Assembly: GCA_964059195.1 (NCBI GenBank) | Contig: CAXKWD010000007.1 | Coordinates: forward strand, 23,013,023-23,077,022 | Length of the DNA: 64,000 nt | Reading direction: 5' to 3' | From: Ectobius pallidus | Taxonomy: Eukaryota; Arthropoda; Insecta; Blattodea; Ectobiidae | Shown here: positions 44,266 through 55,684 of the stretch, in pieces | Layout: each line of letters opens with the position of its first letter | Numbering within the stretch: the first letter of the stretch is position 1 | Notes under the pieces: model-generated | The model's database searches: none | What the model was told of the DNA's origin: nothing | The model's input: the letters and a program-made list of their open reading frames with translations, nothing else | Position numbers and translations under genes: made by a program

Positions 44266-44720
44266 TACTTTCTCGCTTATACGTAGTATAGAGAAAGTAT
44301 TGTGATCGTGACAAAAATTCGAAGTTGAGATAACACCGGGAGAGCACGTTTCATGAAGCCTAGAAACAGAAAAAAATATTTTTGGAATGACGTCTGTCCG
44401 TCTGTCCGTCTGTCCGTCTGTCCGTCTGTCTGTCTGTCCGTCTGTCCGTCTGTCCGTCTGTCCGTGGACAAGCACAGCGGGTAAACGGTTCATTGTATTT
44501 ACTTCATTTTTTGAATTAAGGACTTTTTCGAAATTTTGTCGAACCGCCCAGAAATTTAGTTTTACAACTGAAATATTAAGGGGACTTTTCATGAAAACTT
44601 TAAAAAAAAAATTGTTTTTTGAAAAAATGGCTCTAACGATTTTAATAAAAATTTAAAATTGTAAAGTCTTATCTATGACTAAGAAAATTGCTATATCCGT
44701 ATTTCCGCAAAAATGACTTA
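44266..44720. repeat. Interspersed repeat with terminal hairpin and GTCTGTCC microsatellite
   Basis: Begins with a hairpin (TACTTTCTC 44266-44274, GAGAAAGTA 44291-44299), a start I associate with a common arthropod repeat. A pure (GTCC/GTCT)n array follows at 44393-44465, then GGACAAGCACAGCGGG and AT-rich DNA. The ends are not defined. The frames read across the microsatellite are artefacts. Confidence 0.55.
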
Positions 44721-45044
44721 AGGGGCACTTTACTCGTATCCATTTTCAATTTTTCTAGATTATATCCATTACAGTAGGCGATACATGAAAACCTATCACA
44801 GTAAAGTTGTAGAAAAATTTAAAATGAACATTTTTTGTTTAACACATTTCTTTGTACATTTAATAGATATCAAGATAAAAACAAAATAAGGACAGCTTAA
44901 ATGCGAATTTCAGAACATAAATGTCAATTAAAATATGAATGACATTTTGTTGCCCCTAGTAACAAGAAAACTATAGGCCTAATGTACTTATTGTTGTGAA
45001 ATGCAATCAGTTTAGCTCAGTCGAAATGAACGCACTAAAACCAA

Positions 45045-45235
45045 TTACAGCGAGGTGGTAGGCCTATGGGCTAACAGGGAAGAGGTCCTGAGTTCAAATC
45101 AAACCTCGTGGCCGTTCAAATTGACTTGGGTTTTTCATGGTTCCGTCGTTCTCAAAGGCAAACGCCGGGTTTGTAGGACTTGCTTATTTTCCATAACTCA
45201 TTGCCGCTATGTCACTGGATATTATAATCGCTTAA
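45045..45235 (+). repeat. tRNA-derived SINE, family A (copy 2, truncated)
   Basis: CAGCGAGGTGG, then a TAGGCCTA site inside box A, then GAGTTCAAATC (box B) and CGTGGCCGTTCAAATTGACT. Lacks the 3' ATACAGCTGAATT tail. Confidence 0.8.
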
Positions 45236-45304
45236 ACTGAATATCACATAAGAAGACATCACTAAACAATAGAAACATGACGCGAATGAGTTGTTAATAT
45301 AGAC

Positions 45305-45875
45305 CAGCGTTTCCCAACCTATGGTCCCGCGTACCACTGGTGGTTCGCGAACACGGTGCAGATGGTCCGCAGACATAATTGATTTTAAAATATCATAAAG
45401 CAAGTGGGAAGTAAAGAAGTAGAAATTTTTCACATAAAATGGACACTAGATGTCCATTTTAAAGGTTTAAAATTCTAGAGGTTTAAAATCTTCGAAAATA
45501 CAGGTCATATCGACTAAATTTGACTAATATTGAGCAAAAAAAACAGGAACTCTGCAAGAGGCGTCAAGCTCAACCGTCTCATTAAAAGTGAGTAATAACA
45601 TAATTCCTAATTATATTATCAAATTGGTAATATATATTAAAGTCTGTTCAAAATATAATTTTACTGTCAATAGTTTCATTCCAATTCAATAACTGTGTTT
45701 CCGTCGGATTAAAAAAATGTATTTCGTTATAACGACCTATAATTTAATACCCCAAATATTAAGAATATAGGCCTACATATAGCCTACTTTTAAAAATTGG
45801 ATGTAAAATTTGGGGTCCGTAAAGTTTTTTACTCATTTTAGAGGTCCTCGGGTTCAAAAAGGTTAAGAAACGCTG
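45305..45875. mobile_element. Nonautonomous hAT element, 571 bp
   Basis: TIRs CAGCGTTTCCCAACCTATGG and, reverse-complemented right, CAGCGTTTCTTAACCTTTTT, the classic hAT end. Perfect 8-bp duplication ATATAGAC (45297-45304, 45876-45883). No coding capacity. Confidence 0.92.
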
Positions 45876-45971
45876 ATATAGACTAATGTTTCACGCAAAC
45901 ATACTAAACACGTGGTATGACCTACATGCAGTTAAAGCGTGCAATATAACCTAAGTAGTAGTAGTAGTAGT

Positions 45972-46430
45972 GGCGAAATTCAAATATAAGTCGCCCCTAA
46001 AGCTTCACCTTTCGATATTCACATTTGCACAGACTGTGTGATGTATTTTGTTTCTGAGCGAAGCAGAGTGACCAACTGCCCTTGTATACTGTTGCTTATA
46101 GCTAAATAATGCATAACACTAACCACATAGTTAAGTGCGCGAAGCGGAGGCGGCAGCCGTAGCGAAGCGCCCTTGCATTTTCGAATAATGTACGATACAC
46201 TGTTTGTAGGTTTCGAAAATGTGGCATATTATATCTCCCGCAAGGTTTGTCAGCCTGCCACCTCTCGTCTAGCGGTAAGACGTCACACCTCCAACGTCCA
46301 ATCACGAGTTTCTTCATAATACTAGGACAGAAGAATTCGTTAGATCGTGGTATAAAAGAAGCTGCATCGGTGAAGATAGGTTGGGTGGGACCGATTTATC
46401 CCAAGGTGCGACTTATATTTGAATTTTCCC
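45972..46430. mobile_element. MITE inserted in a (TAG)n microsatellite
   Basis: Inverted ends GGCGAAATTCAAATATAAGT at the left and GGGAAAATTCAAATATAAGT reverse-complemented at the right. A TAG/GTA microsatellite lies on both sides (45954-45970 and 46431-46444). The interior has GC-rich patches (GCGCGAAGCGGAGGCGGC) and no coding motif. Superfamily unknown. Confidence 0.8.
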
Positions 46431-46474
46431 GTAGTAGTAGTAGTACTAATAATATGCAGTTTTACTGTCATTGA

Positions 46475-47485
46475 TTATTATTATTATTGTTATTATTATT
46501 GTTATTATTCTTATTATTATTTCACGGTAAAAGCATTGAACATAAAGATCGACCCTGATGCTTTCCGTTCTAGATACTTCTTAGTTTTATGAAAATGTAA
46601 TAAGTAGCCTAAAATTTAATTGTCTCTTTAATGTAATTTTTTCTGTGCTATAGCCTTTAACACGTATATGCGAGAAAGTTTGTGCAACGTATTTTTGCAC
46701 CATTTATTTACTTTGCAGATTCGTTTGCTTCTCCCGTTGATGGTATTTATGTGTGAATATATTATGTGAAAGTTCCATTCATATAGGTCTACAAACAGGC
46801 AAAAATAACACCTGCAGGACAAAATTTCAGCGACGGTTTTAGGCTTACTTAGCAATAACACTAGACAAGCAAAATCTTTCTAGAAATGTGGTTCTAAACG
46901 AACTATAAATTTACGTACTCCACATTGGTTAATATGTATTAGTGAAAGTCGTAAACTGCATATCGTTAACATTCTTTAGATACGAATAAGCAATAAAGAG
47001 GACGTAAACTAAGATTAACATAATGGAAAACTGGAACACACACATTGATTCCAATTGTTTCTTTTTACTGTGCTTTTTGAAGCTTACTTTTATTATTGAC
47101 AAGTTACACTCTTTGAATTGGATTATTGTACTGATAAAGTTAGGGGATCACGGGTTCAGATCCCAAGCCTAGCTAGTATGTGCTGTATTATTATAGGTAT
47201 TCCGCACTCTTCAAGGCGAACATTGTTCTTAATCCCACCAACGTTTCTCTATCTCTCTGTTGTCTTCAAATATTTATAATGTAGTAGAGGAGATCCTTTA
47301 TTATACCGCACAGTTAATGCAGCAGGGATCCCTCCATGTCCATAGATCTGTACTTTCCCCTACGGCCGTTGGTTTTAAGTCCCTCGGTAGGGGAGATAAA
47401 ACGGAAAGAGACAGAAAGATAGGGCTTGTGATCTTCAATAGAAAGCAGAACATATGACTACAATTTAAATACAGAAATTTATCAT
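46475..47485. other. Microsatellite (ATT/GTT)n and AT-rich DNA
   Basis: Imperfect ATT repeats at 46475-46520. A weak tRNA box B-like GGGTTCAGATCCC at about 47151 may be a decayed SINE. Nothing else seen. Confidence 0.4.
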
Positions 47486-47491
47486 AATAAA

Positions 47492-47825
47492 CAGGATGTT
47501 TCAAAAATACTTTTACAAACTTCGGGCATGGGTTCCTTACACCAAAAGAAGGAAAAAAGTTCATATGAACATATAAAAAATGCTCGAAATGTCCTCCTCT
47601 TGCTTCTAGAAACACATACTAGCTAGGCCTATCAGCAAGAGGAGGACATTTCGAGCATTTGTTGTGAGTTTTGTGTGTTGACGTGTTAGGAGTGTACCAA
47701 TGTGTTGAACAGTTCCTAACGAGAAAACAAGGATTATGGGACATATCTTCATATAAACTTTTTTCCTTCTTTTGGTATAAATAACCCATGCCCGAAGTTT
47801 GTAAAAGTATTTTTGAAACATCCTG
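47492..47825. mobile_element. Foldback MITE built from two mariner-type 3' ends
   Basis: TIRs CAGGATGTTTCAAAAATACT on both sides, arms about 120-150 bp and nearly identical (ACTTCGGGCATGGGTT, CCAAAAGAAGGAAAAAAGTT). TA lies beyond the right end; the left flank is AA. Each arm contains the last codons of a mariner-like transposase: minus strand EARGGHFEHF near 47600, plus strand ARGGHFEHLL with a stop near 47632-47664. So the element is two transposase 3' ends head to head. Confidence 0.88.
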
Positions 47826-47974
47826 TATACAAAACATCTTATCAAGGTGACTAAATCATAATGTTCAAATTTTATAGACAAAAGTGAAAATTTGCAAATA
47901 ACACACAGAATGTGTAAACGAGCATCTCTTTTTATCCTAAGGTGGACTCTAGGCTACAGTCAAAAGGCTAGATC

Positions 47975-48335
47975 GATTTTTTTATTTATTCAGCTGCATT
48001 AATACTCCTTTTAGTTGCGAGGCCATATCAAGAGTTCGGGATATGTATCTACACAGTAGGGTAGGCCATGGAACTATTAAGTGCCAATCGTTTTAATTAT
48101 AGGTGTAGTTTTATGGAGTAAATTTCTAACTGATCTTAATTTAAATGGCTATGATACAAGATGAAATGGTGAGGATGATTTATAGTATGTAAATATCCAA
48201 TTCGGCAGTTGCCATTACGACTGGGGAAACCATGAAAAACCTTTGTCAAATTGGCCGGCCACGCGCTTTGAACCTAGGACCTCCCGAATTCGAGTCTAAG
48301 ACGTTACCATCTTGGGCACCTCGCTCGGTACATCG
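47975..48335 (-). repeat. tRNA-derived SINE, family A (copy 3)
   Basis: Reverse orientation: ATTCAGCTGCATTAATACTC at the 3' tail, GCGAGGCCATATCAAGAGTT, then box B region and CCATCTTGGGCACCTCGCTC at the head. Confidence 0.88.
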
Positions 48336-48339
48336 ATTT

Positions 48340-48950
48340 TTATAGAAGAAGAATTTTGAACATTAGAGATAAGTTCATTTTTCAGTACATACATAAAGAA
48401 TGAATAAAACATGCACGATAATATTAATAAAAATTCTAGTACAGGTGTAGAATGCTCATGAAAGGTTATGGGGCATTCTGAAAGGAAAAACTACTTCCCT
48501 AAAGCTGTGTTCAAGGAGTAGAAACTATCATAAACTGTTCTGTTTAGTAGTTATACCATACTAGCAAGTACCAAGTATCGATATGTTTATGCATAGGCTT
48601 TTTATTTACACTGTGAGCTAGTGCTGCCAGGAGGAAATGTGTGGAGCGTTCTAGCTATTGCACTTAGAAAAATTGAACCACGATGGAAAAAAAGAGAAGA
48701 AGCAAAACTGGCTTCTCTAAGAAATTGGTTACAAGAGATAAAGTTTCCTAAGTCCACGCCATACAGCTGTATATATTATATTAAGCTCTCTGAGTAGACA
48801 CTGAGTCTATATCTTAGAATATTATTTATACAGATATATACGTGAAGTATAAGACTGTATAACTCAGTGCTAAAACCAAGGATTTAACTTTACACACTTA
48901 GGTATATAAGATTTATTTTTCACTCTGATGTTCAAAATAATTCTGTAAAT
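48340..48950. other. AT-rich stretch, nothing identified
   Basis: No structure seen. At 48953-48985 a fragment of the family D left end (AGGTAAAGTGATATAACAAA) occurs alone. Confidence 0.4.
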
Positions 48951-49039
48951 ACAATCAGGTAAAGTGATATAACAAAGTCCCAAATGGATTAATAGACCAT
49001 AGTTCAGAAACTATCGAGTTTTAGATCACGGTTTCTTGA

Positions 49040-49253
49040 GAAAGCTTGATAAGCAACATATTTTGTGATGAGGTACGTGGTTAATTTCATTATAATTTAA
49101 CTGTAACTGTGAGAACCTGAATCATTACACCGTTAGCGGCTTTATTTGCGTAGATATTTCACCCGATCGCTCGGGAGTTAGAACTGTGGCCACCGCGACG
49201 CAGAAACCCGCACGATTGGCCAACTCTTACGTGAAACGCACTGTAGTAATAAG
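49040..49253 (+). mobile_element. Half copy of foldback family 'GTTGGCC' (copy 4)
   Basis: Matches the right arm of 34075-34766 and ends GTGAAACGCACTG at 49253, followed by TA (49254-49255). Inner end degenerate; reading frame broken. Confidence 0.75.
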
Positions 49254-49255
49254 TA

Positions 49256-49630
49256 CAATATTAATAACACGATATTATTATAGCAAGGAGGTCAATCTAA
49301 AAAGTTAAACAGCTAACAAAAAGTCGCCAAGAGCGCAACGATCGATCGATGTATTATAATAATTTTCCCGTCAAAGGCTATCTTGCTTACAATAACACAC
49401 GTAATTCATTTTCGTAGTTTTAGCCCGCGAAGCTGTTATTAACAAAAATTTAAAAGTTTACTGCTTAATTCTTTGAGTATTCTCTAAATAGGCATTATAA
49501 ATATAACTCGAAGCTCGGATTCCAGAACTCTCGTTACGTTTTAACGAGTAGGCAGAGTTTAAAACACTGAGAAATTGTCTCCATTTAAAATTTTAAGTTT
49601 ATTTTCCCCGTAATAAATTATACATAAAGG
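49256..49630. other. AT-rich stretch, nothing identified
   Basis: No structure seen. Confidence 0.4.
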
Positions 49631-49631
49631 C

Positions 49632-49768
49632 CGTATGGCTCCAGGAGATTGAGGCACCCATAATTTTTAGACTTTGGCACATGAAAGTGACCAGGTTGTC
49701 TTATGCACCGGCTGCCTTTACCCCATCACTACTGCAAGTACTCATTTCTGTTGGGCTTACTTTAATAA
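49632..49768 (-). repeat. SINE family B fragment
   Basis: Reverse copy of the middle of 24589-24900: CCAGGAGATTGAGGC, CACCGGCTGCCTTTACCCC and GTACTCATTTCTGTT are shared. Head and tail missing. Confidence 0.8.
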
Positions 49769-50076
49769 CATGGCTTATACTCAATTTTAAATTAATTAAT
49801 AGAAAAACACAATATTTTAGAAATGCAAGACCATGTTAAATTGTTTAAAATGCATTTAAAGGTACAGATCAATTAATTATAAATAAAAATATCAGGTATT
49901 TTTTTTTGTATGAATTAAAATTTTCCTTTTTATTTCAGCCAATATTGAACATTTTCATGTTCCTTTTTTAAATTTAGAGCAGATACACTAAAATAGCCAG
50001 GAATTCAATAGATGACACTTTTAATTTACATTTTAAAAGATGTTACAAATGATAAATTTTAACCTTTAAATTAAGA

Positions 50077-50465
50077 CGGATACATATGCAATTAAGTGAA
50101 CCACAGACTATTGACACTGTTGGTCATTAAGTGAGAATATTATAGGAGAAAAAATCCTCTGACTCTGGGACTTTAACCCAGGACCTTTGGCTATTCGTGC
50201 CACTCCTCTACCAACTGAGCTAAGTCAGGGCTTACTTCACAGCGCCAGATGGAACCTCCTTCCTATGACTGATTGCCCTTATTGGTCTACCTCACTAAGA
50301 GACAAGTTATATCATATGCAGTACTGTGAGGCACACTAATTAGACTTAATAATTTTTGTGACCAGGCTTCCACTGGTATTGTACAGTTAACATTCAAGAT
50401 GGATATAAATGCATTTATGAACCACAGATTATTGTTTCTGTTGGACATTATATGTCAAAGGAATT
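50077..50465. repeat. ~65-bp direct repeats flanking a tRNA-like sequence
   Basis: GAACCACAGACTATTGACAC (50098) recurs as GAACCACAGATTATTGTTTC (50418), with similarity extending to GGATA..ATGCA upstream and TGTTGG.CATTA downstream. Spacing is 320 bp. Confidence 0.75.
50158..50229 (-). tRNA. tRNA-like sequence, GAA anticodon position, probably pseudo or SINE head
   Basis: A 72-base stretch folds with exact cloverleaf spacing. Acceptor strand CCTGACT pairs with AGTCAGA, six of seven. D arm is GCTCAGTTGGTAGAGG; anticodon stem GTGGC/GCCAA, four pairs, with loop ACGAATA (GAA in the anticodon place). The T arm is CTGGG TTAAAGT CCCAG, perfect. Six T follow on the minus strand (50149-50154), a Pol III terminator. 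The invariant T33 is C and the D stem has a mismatch, so a functional tRNA-Phe is unlikely. Flanking direct repeats suggest a retroposed or tandemly duplicated unit. Confidence 0.55.
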
Positions 50466-52028
50466 TTTATCCTATGATAAGTTAATAAGTTTTATAATGG
50501 ATGGTTAGTTCTGGTAATGTATGTAAAGTTTACAAATGGGAATAACACTTCTTATTCTGCTAAAATCAATTATTTATATGTAATCAAAATTAATTTTTTT
50601 AGACAATATCTGTGAAAATTTTTTGTTCCAACTTTACTCTGAGTAACTTTATTTGAATTTCACTCATGCTACTGAAATTCGAACACTGTACCAAACGGAA
50701 CTATCGAAAGCATTTTAAGTACCGAAATCAATTCTTAGTCAAAACTGTTATTTTTGTAACTCCACGTGTGCTACAAATATCAGGTTACTCTTTATAAATA
50801 CAGCTTATGAATAAAATTAATCGATTCTTTCAACTATACATTTATTTGAAGAGCTAACATTGAAGATAAGCATCATAAAGCTACATGAAAAGAAGAATAT
50901 GGATCTTTCTGATCCATATAAAGTGTTGGATTATATAGCAGTAGGGGTGAAAATATACGGTAATATTTCTCTTAGGAACTTTACTATCTATATAAGCAAT
51001 GCGTGTGCTGTAAGGGAATACAGTCCTAACAACCTAGATTCTATGAAATGAAGAACTCTAATAATTCTGTAGTTCGTACACATGCTTTGCTCGTACCAGA
51101 GTTTTCATTTAGGCTAATTAATGCAATCCGAGATACTGCTTTCTGTTCTCTTCTAATCAGTAATTTTAACAAGTTCTGCAAAATATAAAAATGCAGACTG
51201 CGCGAATTTGAGATGCTAGTACAACATACTCAATATATTATGAAACTTTATCACATACGAAATTCATAATTATACCCGGAAGCAATGGTTATATGTTTAT
51301 TCTTGTTACACCTAGGTATGAAGCAACCTGATATATTTCAGAATTAAATCAGAGACCAGCTATGCACTAGACACTATAGAAGAGCACGATTCTATCAGAA
51401 GGTTAAAATTACTGTAAAATATTGACAGCAACAATTTTTAGCCATGCATTCGTTACTTTTAGAGCGTACAAACAAACAAAATAATATTATTAACATTAAT
51501 TGGGTTCTTTTTAGACACGTCTGGAATGCATAATGATTGGGTGAAAGGAATAAGTTCTTGGTTGGTCGATATTATACCGTGAACACAGCTTAATGTAATC
51601 TCGGATAATGTTATCATTTTTATGAAGTCCCGTACGGATCAATACAGATAGGCCTACATTGAAAAAATGCTGTTTGTTGTGATCAAAGATTCTGTTTATG
51701 TTATTGGTTTTTAAAGGTTTCCTTTCTAACTCACCTTGTAATATGTTGTACTGGAGGTAGCAATATTGTTCCTAGCTCAGATTATGTCCAGTTCGAGGGG
51801 GTGGCATTACATAACTTTCTCTTTTAAGCAATAAAAGATGTTTCACCCCACAGTTAAGCTGCAGCTTTTGATTTATGAAGATAACAGTGTTGACATGCAG
51901 TGTTGGCTAATGTAACATGAAAAGTCTTGAACAGACAGCAGTTAAGATGTTTTGCTACGCAGTGTTCACCACAGATCAGTATCATGACTTTCAAAAATAG
52001 TCGTAACTCATAACTCAATATGGAGTAT
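50466..52028. other. AT-rich stretch, no gene identified
   Basis: About 1.5 kb; the short frame at 50860-51051 has no recognisable motif. Confidence 0.4.
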
Positions 52029-52038
52029 TGGTTAATCG

Positions 52039-53281
52039 CAGTGTTTCTCAACCTTTCTGTATTCGCGGCCCAGTTTTCAATCATAATTTTCATCGCCCCC
52101 CCCCCACTTACAGTAAAATGTATACAACAATAATGCATTCTGAGTATTTTGGAGGCCCCTGAAATCGAGAATCTTTTCCGCACTTTGTAAAGACATGGGT
52201 TCGGTGCATTCACAGTTATTATTTTATTGCGAGGCAAGATGGTTATCACGTGGGAAATTTTTACAACGTGTTTATGAATTAAGAGAAGAAATCGCCATTT
52301 TTCTAGAAGAAGAAAACAGACCGGAAGCCGAGAATTTTCGCGATGGTTTATTTGTGATGAAATTAAGCTACTTGGTCGACATATTCGAGAAATTAAATAT
52401 CTTGAACCTTCAACTCCAAGGAGCGAATACACATATGTTGGATACGAGTGATAAAGTTAATGCTTTTTGCAGAAAATTGGATTTGTGGAGCAGAAATTTA
52501 AAGCAAAAAAAAACCTAACAATGTTTGCAAATGTGGATGATTGTATTAAAACTTACAAGGCTGAAGAAGTAAAAGTTGTTTTTGTGACCATTGAAAATCA
52601 TTTAGCCACGCTAGAAAATAATTTTAAAAAGTATTTTCTTGCAGACGATAACTTGATAGAAAGTTGCGAGTGGGCGAGGGATCCATTTCATAAGACTCCC
52701 GAAGGACTTTCAATTGATGAAGAAGAAAAATTCATAGACTTCACGACAAGTGGCGAAACCAAAAAACAATTTAGTGATAAATCACTATTTGAATTTTGGG
52801 CAGCAGTATTTGATGATTTTTCTGCACTAAAAACCAGAGCATTTTGCATTCTATTGCCATTTTCAACATCCTTCCTTTGCGAAACTGGATTTTCTGCTTT
52901 GGCTTCGTTAAAGACAAAATATAGATCTCGGCTAAATATAGAAACAGAACTGAGAGTGGCTATTTCTAATATTGAGCCTTCCTTCGAAAAACTTTGCTCT
53001 GCAAGACAGGCCCAAGGAAGTCACTAATAATTATTTAATTTGTTTTTAATTTAGTATGTTTTGATAAAGTGAGTTTTTATTTAGTAAGTTGAATTACCTT
53101 TTTTTAATATGTCGAAATGTATTTTGTTTTCTATGTGTATGTTTTTCTGTCAGTTAATAAGTTTTTAAAATAATATTTTCTCTTGGATATTCTCGCCCCC
53201 CCCCTCTAGTCTGCTCGCGCCCCCCCTCTAGTCTGCTCACGCCCCCCCTAGGGGTCGCGCCCCACAGGTTGAGAATCGCTG
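52039..53281 (+). mobile_element. hAT element, 1243 bp, with transposase 3' half
   Basis: TIRs CAGTGTTTCTCAACCTTTC and, reverse-complemented right, CAGCGATTCTCAACCTGTGG. Imperfect 8-bp duplication GGTTAATC / GGTTATTG. C runs flank the gene on both sides (52089-52103 and 53195-53250), the right one as three copies of a ~25-bp unit with CCCTCTAGTCTGCTC. Confidence 0.85.
52150..53027 (+). pseudogene. hAT transposase, C-terminal half (ZBED5/SCAND3-like), one frameshift
   Basis: The coding similarity starts upstream of the first ATG at about 52150, with SRIFSALCKDMGSVHSQLL, then ARWLSRGKFLQRVYELREEI, a standard segment of this hAT group. The first frame ends at 52518; the second overlaps from about 52480 (FVEQKFKAKKNLTMFANVDD). 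It runs through DPFHKTPEGLSIDEEEKFID to the dimerisation region SLFEFWAAVFDDFSALKTRA, then SFLCETGFSALASLKTKYRS, stop at 53025-53027. The BED finger and the first part of the catalytic domain are missing. Only one frameshift, so a relatively recent copy. Confidence 0.9.
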
Positions 53282-53289
53282 GGTTATTG

Positions 53290-53660
53290 TACTCCTAAAG
53301 AAAATTACAAAAAATTAAAACTTTGTTACTGGTTGAAAAATAGTTGCTTGCAGTATATTACTGTATTAGCGTATGATTGGTTTAATGATTCACAGCTGCG
53401 TATTATTTTATGAATAAATATTTTAAATTTTGTTTTGTACTGTATTATCTTATAATGAATAAATAACCTACATTTAATTCCTTCCTGTTATCAGTCGGTT
53501 AATGTTATCAGATTAGCTGCGTCCCGAAGTGATGACAATAAGCGGCGTGCGCTGTATTTAGATTTTTAAGGGAACACAGTACCTCTCACCATGCATGTGG
53601 ACGTACGAATACAAACCTAAAATTATATAATTTCACTCTGACAAAATCGAACCTGGTACA
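53290..53660. other. AT-rich stretch, nothing identified
   Basis: No structure seen. Confidence 0.4.
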
Positions 53661-53673
53661 GTTACACGCTTGA

Positions 53674-54230
53674 GCCGTCGCGGTGGCTCATGCTTAGCGC
53701 GTGGGCCTGGCATGCTAGCGGTCCCGGGTTCAATCCCCGGGCCTGGCGGGCGTGTCATTCGTGGTGGACGAAGCCATGACCTTTGGGGGTTTTTCTCGGG
53801 GATCCTCCCGTTTCCCCCTCTCATTCCACCAAAACTCTCCATTTCATCTTCAAACTCCCCCTCATAATCATCCCGTTTCCTTTCCCGGTTCCCAGCACCT
53901 GCTGTGGGCCTCTCCCGTCCTCCCCGTGGCTTGTGGTCCTGAAGTTGCTGGCTGGTGTGCTGCCAACCTGAGGGCTCTATAAGAGGAACCGAGGCAGCGG
54001 CACACGTGGCATGGTAGAGGTATCTGTTGGATGTAGGGGAGTTCCGTGGGGGCTCGCGGTGGAGTCTGTTGTCGAGGGACCGTTGGGCTTGCAAATCATT
54101 CCATTCCGGAGGTTGGCACAATGAGCCACAAGGCTGAAGTGGGTAGTCCCAACCCGCCTTCCCCCTTCAGGGGCCAAATACATACATACATACATACATA
54201 CATACATACATACATACATACATACATACA
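53674..54230 (+). repeat. Large tRNA-derived SINE, family D, with 11-bp target duplication
   Basis: Head with box A region GGTGGCTCATGCTTAGCGCG and box B GGGTTCAATCCCC, a long GC-rich body, and a (CATA)n tail (about 54177-54230). TACACGCTTGA flanks both ends (53663-53673 and 54231-54241). The 162-codon frame on the minus strand and the shorter plus frames are consequences of the GC-rich body, not genes. Confidence 0.92.
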
Positions 54231-54241
54231 TACACGCTTGA

Positions 54242-54954
54242 ACAATAATTTTTATTTTGCCTGTGACGTTGGTACAGGGGATTCATGCAAGCTATTGGTG
54301 CTATGTTTATAGATTATCTCCCTAAAGAAACAATCATGCAGCTGTAATTTACACTTTTAATGCTGTTAAATACAGTTGAATTCCAATTGTTCGAATTCCA
54401 ACTATCCGGATCGCTTTGAAGCCTTTTAAAATGGTTTTTGCAGCAGCGAGCATTCGGAAACCCTCTTTAGGGGCTGATTATTTGCGAAAAATATAAACTT
54501 TTAGCCAACAAAATTGACAGTTTGTTAGCAAAACAACTGACTCTGATATGTTAAAGACGTGACACTTTATAACTCCTCCTTAGCATTCTTTTCTTTCGCC
54601 GTTGCTGTTTCCACTCTTTAGTTGCTTTTTTTCTCTGCAAAACCAAGTTAATCTTTGTTTATCCTCCCAAATATTTTTTTCGTATTACTTAATTACTTAT
54701 CTATTTTCGTTTCGCTTTTTTTTTATTTGCTGTAAAATTTTCAACGATTTATCCAACTATCCGGATATTTGATTATTCGGATCGGGTCCGGTCCCAATTA
54801 ATCCGGATAATTGGAGTTCTACATTGAATTATAAGGATGCTAACTTCGAGTTTTAGATATTTCCGGAAAAGAAAATGGAATGTTAATATAGGAATTTTAT
54901 TTGTAACACGCAAAAAAACTTAAATATAACTTTTAATTACAAATTATAGGCCTA
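54242..54954. other. Possible decayed TE; 'TCCGGAT' motifs
   Basis: AACTATCCGGAT at 54408 and again at 54756, and ATCCGGATAATTGGAGTTC at 54800, are reminiscent of a pogo/Tigger-type terminal repeat read inward (ATTCCAATTGTTCGAATTCC at 54372 against GGATAATTGGAGTTCTACA). A ~450-bp nonautonomous element at about 54365-54825 is possible; I did not find a clear duplication. Confidence 0.35.
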
Positions 54955-54960
54955 ATACTC

Positions 54961-55470
54961 CTATCAGAACCCAAATGTCTCACATCAGCAGGATTAAAAC
55001 ATAGCATTAATTCTGGTCCCCGTTTCTGTAATTCAATGATCAGAAAGTATCCTGATCTCTCAGAATACTCCACTGTTAAATTTAATAGATATGTAAAGCA
55101 TTTTCTGTAATTATTTAGCTATTTAAGACATTTTTGTGTCATTCCTTTTATATATTTATGTTTAATTTTTTTTACTCTCTTTATTAGTTAATCGCATTTT
55201 TTATACATTTTGTTTCTTTGTCTCTCCTCTTTCTTCACTTTGATATTTTTGAAACTGCACCCCATTCTTGCTCATTCGGGTGTATTACTAAATGTTAATA
55301 TTTCTTGTGATAGAATAATTATTAATTATGTAAGATTAGCCTATCTTTCTTTTCCTCTTTTTAAATAGCAGTTGGAGTTATTTTTGAAATTTGTATTTGT
55401 TCTGCTTTATTTTACTTGTATAAATATGTATTTGTATTTGAATTTGTAAAAATAAAATAAATAAATAAAT
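54961..55470 (+). pseudogene. LINE 3' end: last 49 codons of ORF2 plus 3'UTR
   Basis: Frame 54961-55110 reads LKHSINSGPRFCNSMIRKYP, then DLSEYSTVKFNRYVKHFL and a stop. The GPRFCNS... and VKFNRYVK pattern is the terminal motif of CR1/Jockey-type ORF2 proteins (compare FFNKLPDELKR in the 15680 LINE). About 360 bases of AT-rich 3' region end in (AAAT)n. Confidence 0.75.
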
Positions 55471-55684
55471 AAAATGAATACCCTAATTGGGAGGCTGTAC
55501 GTTTATTTTATATCTAAAAATCTGTAAGGAATTGAGCCCATAAACTCTGAATTCTGGGTCGCGGTTGTAATAGATCACTGAATTGATCCAACGCATAGGC
55601 TAAATAGCATACTTTATGTGGTGCCAAATACTTATCCTGATCACCAAAGTTTAGTTCCAAAGTATGAGAACTAGACTACGTTTT

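Noticed and set aside
44146..44656. Frames with repeated TDGQTDRRTDGQ or SVCPSVRLSVCP
   Set aside because: Translation of a GTCTGTCC microsatellite.
53633..54231. Several overlapping frames, up to 162 codons
   Set aside because: They lie in a GC-rich SINE with a tRNA head and a CATA tail, and have no protein-like motif.
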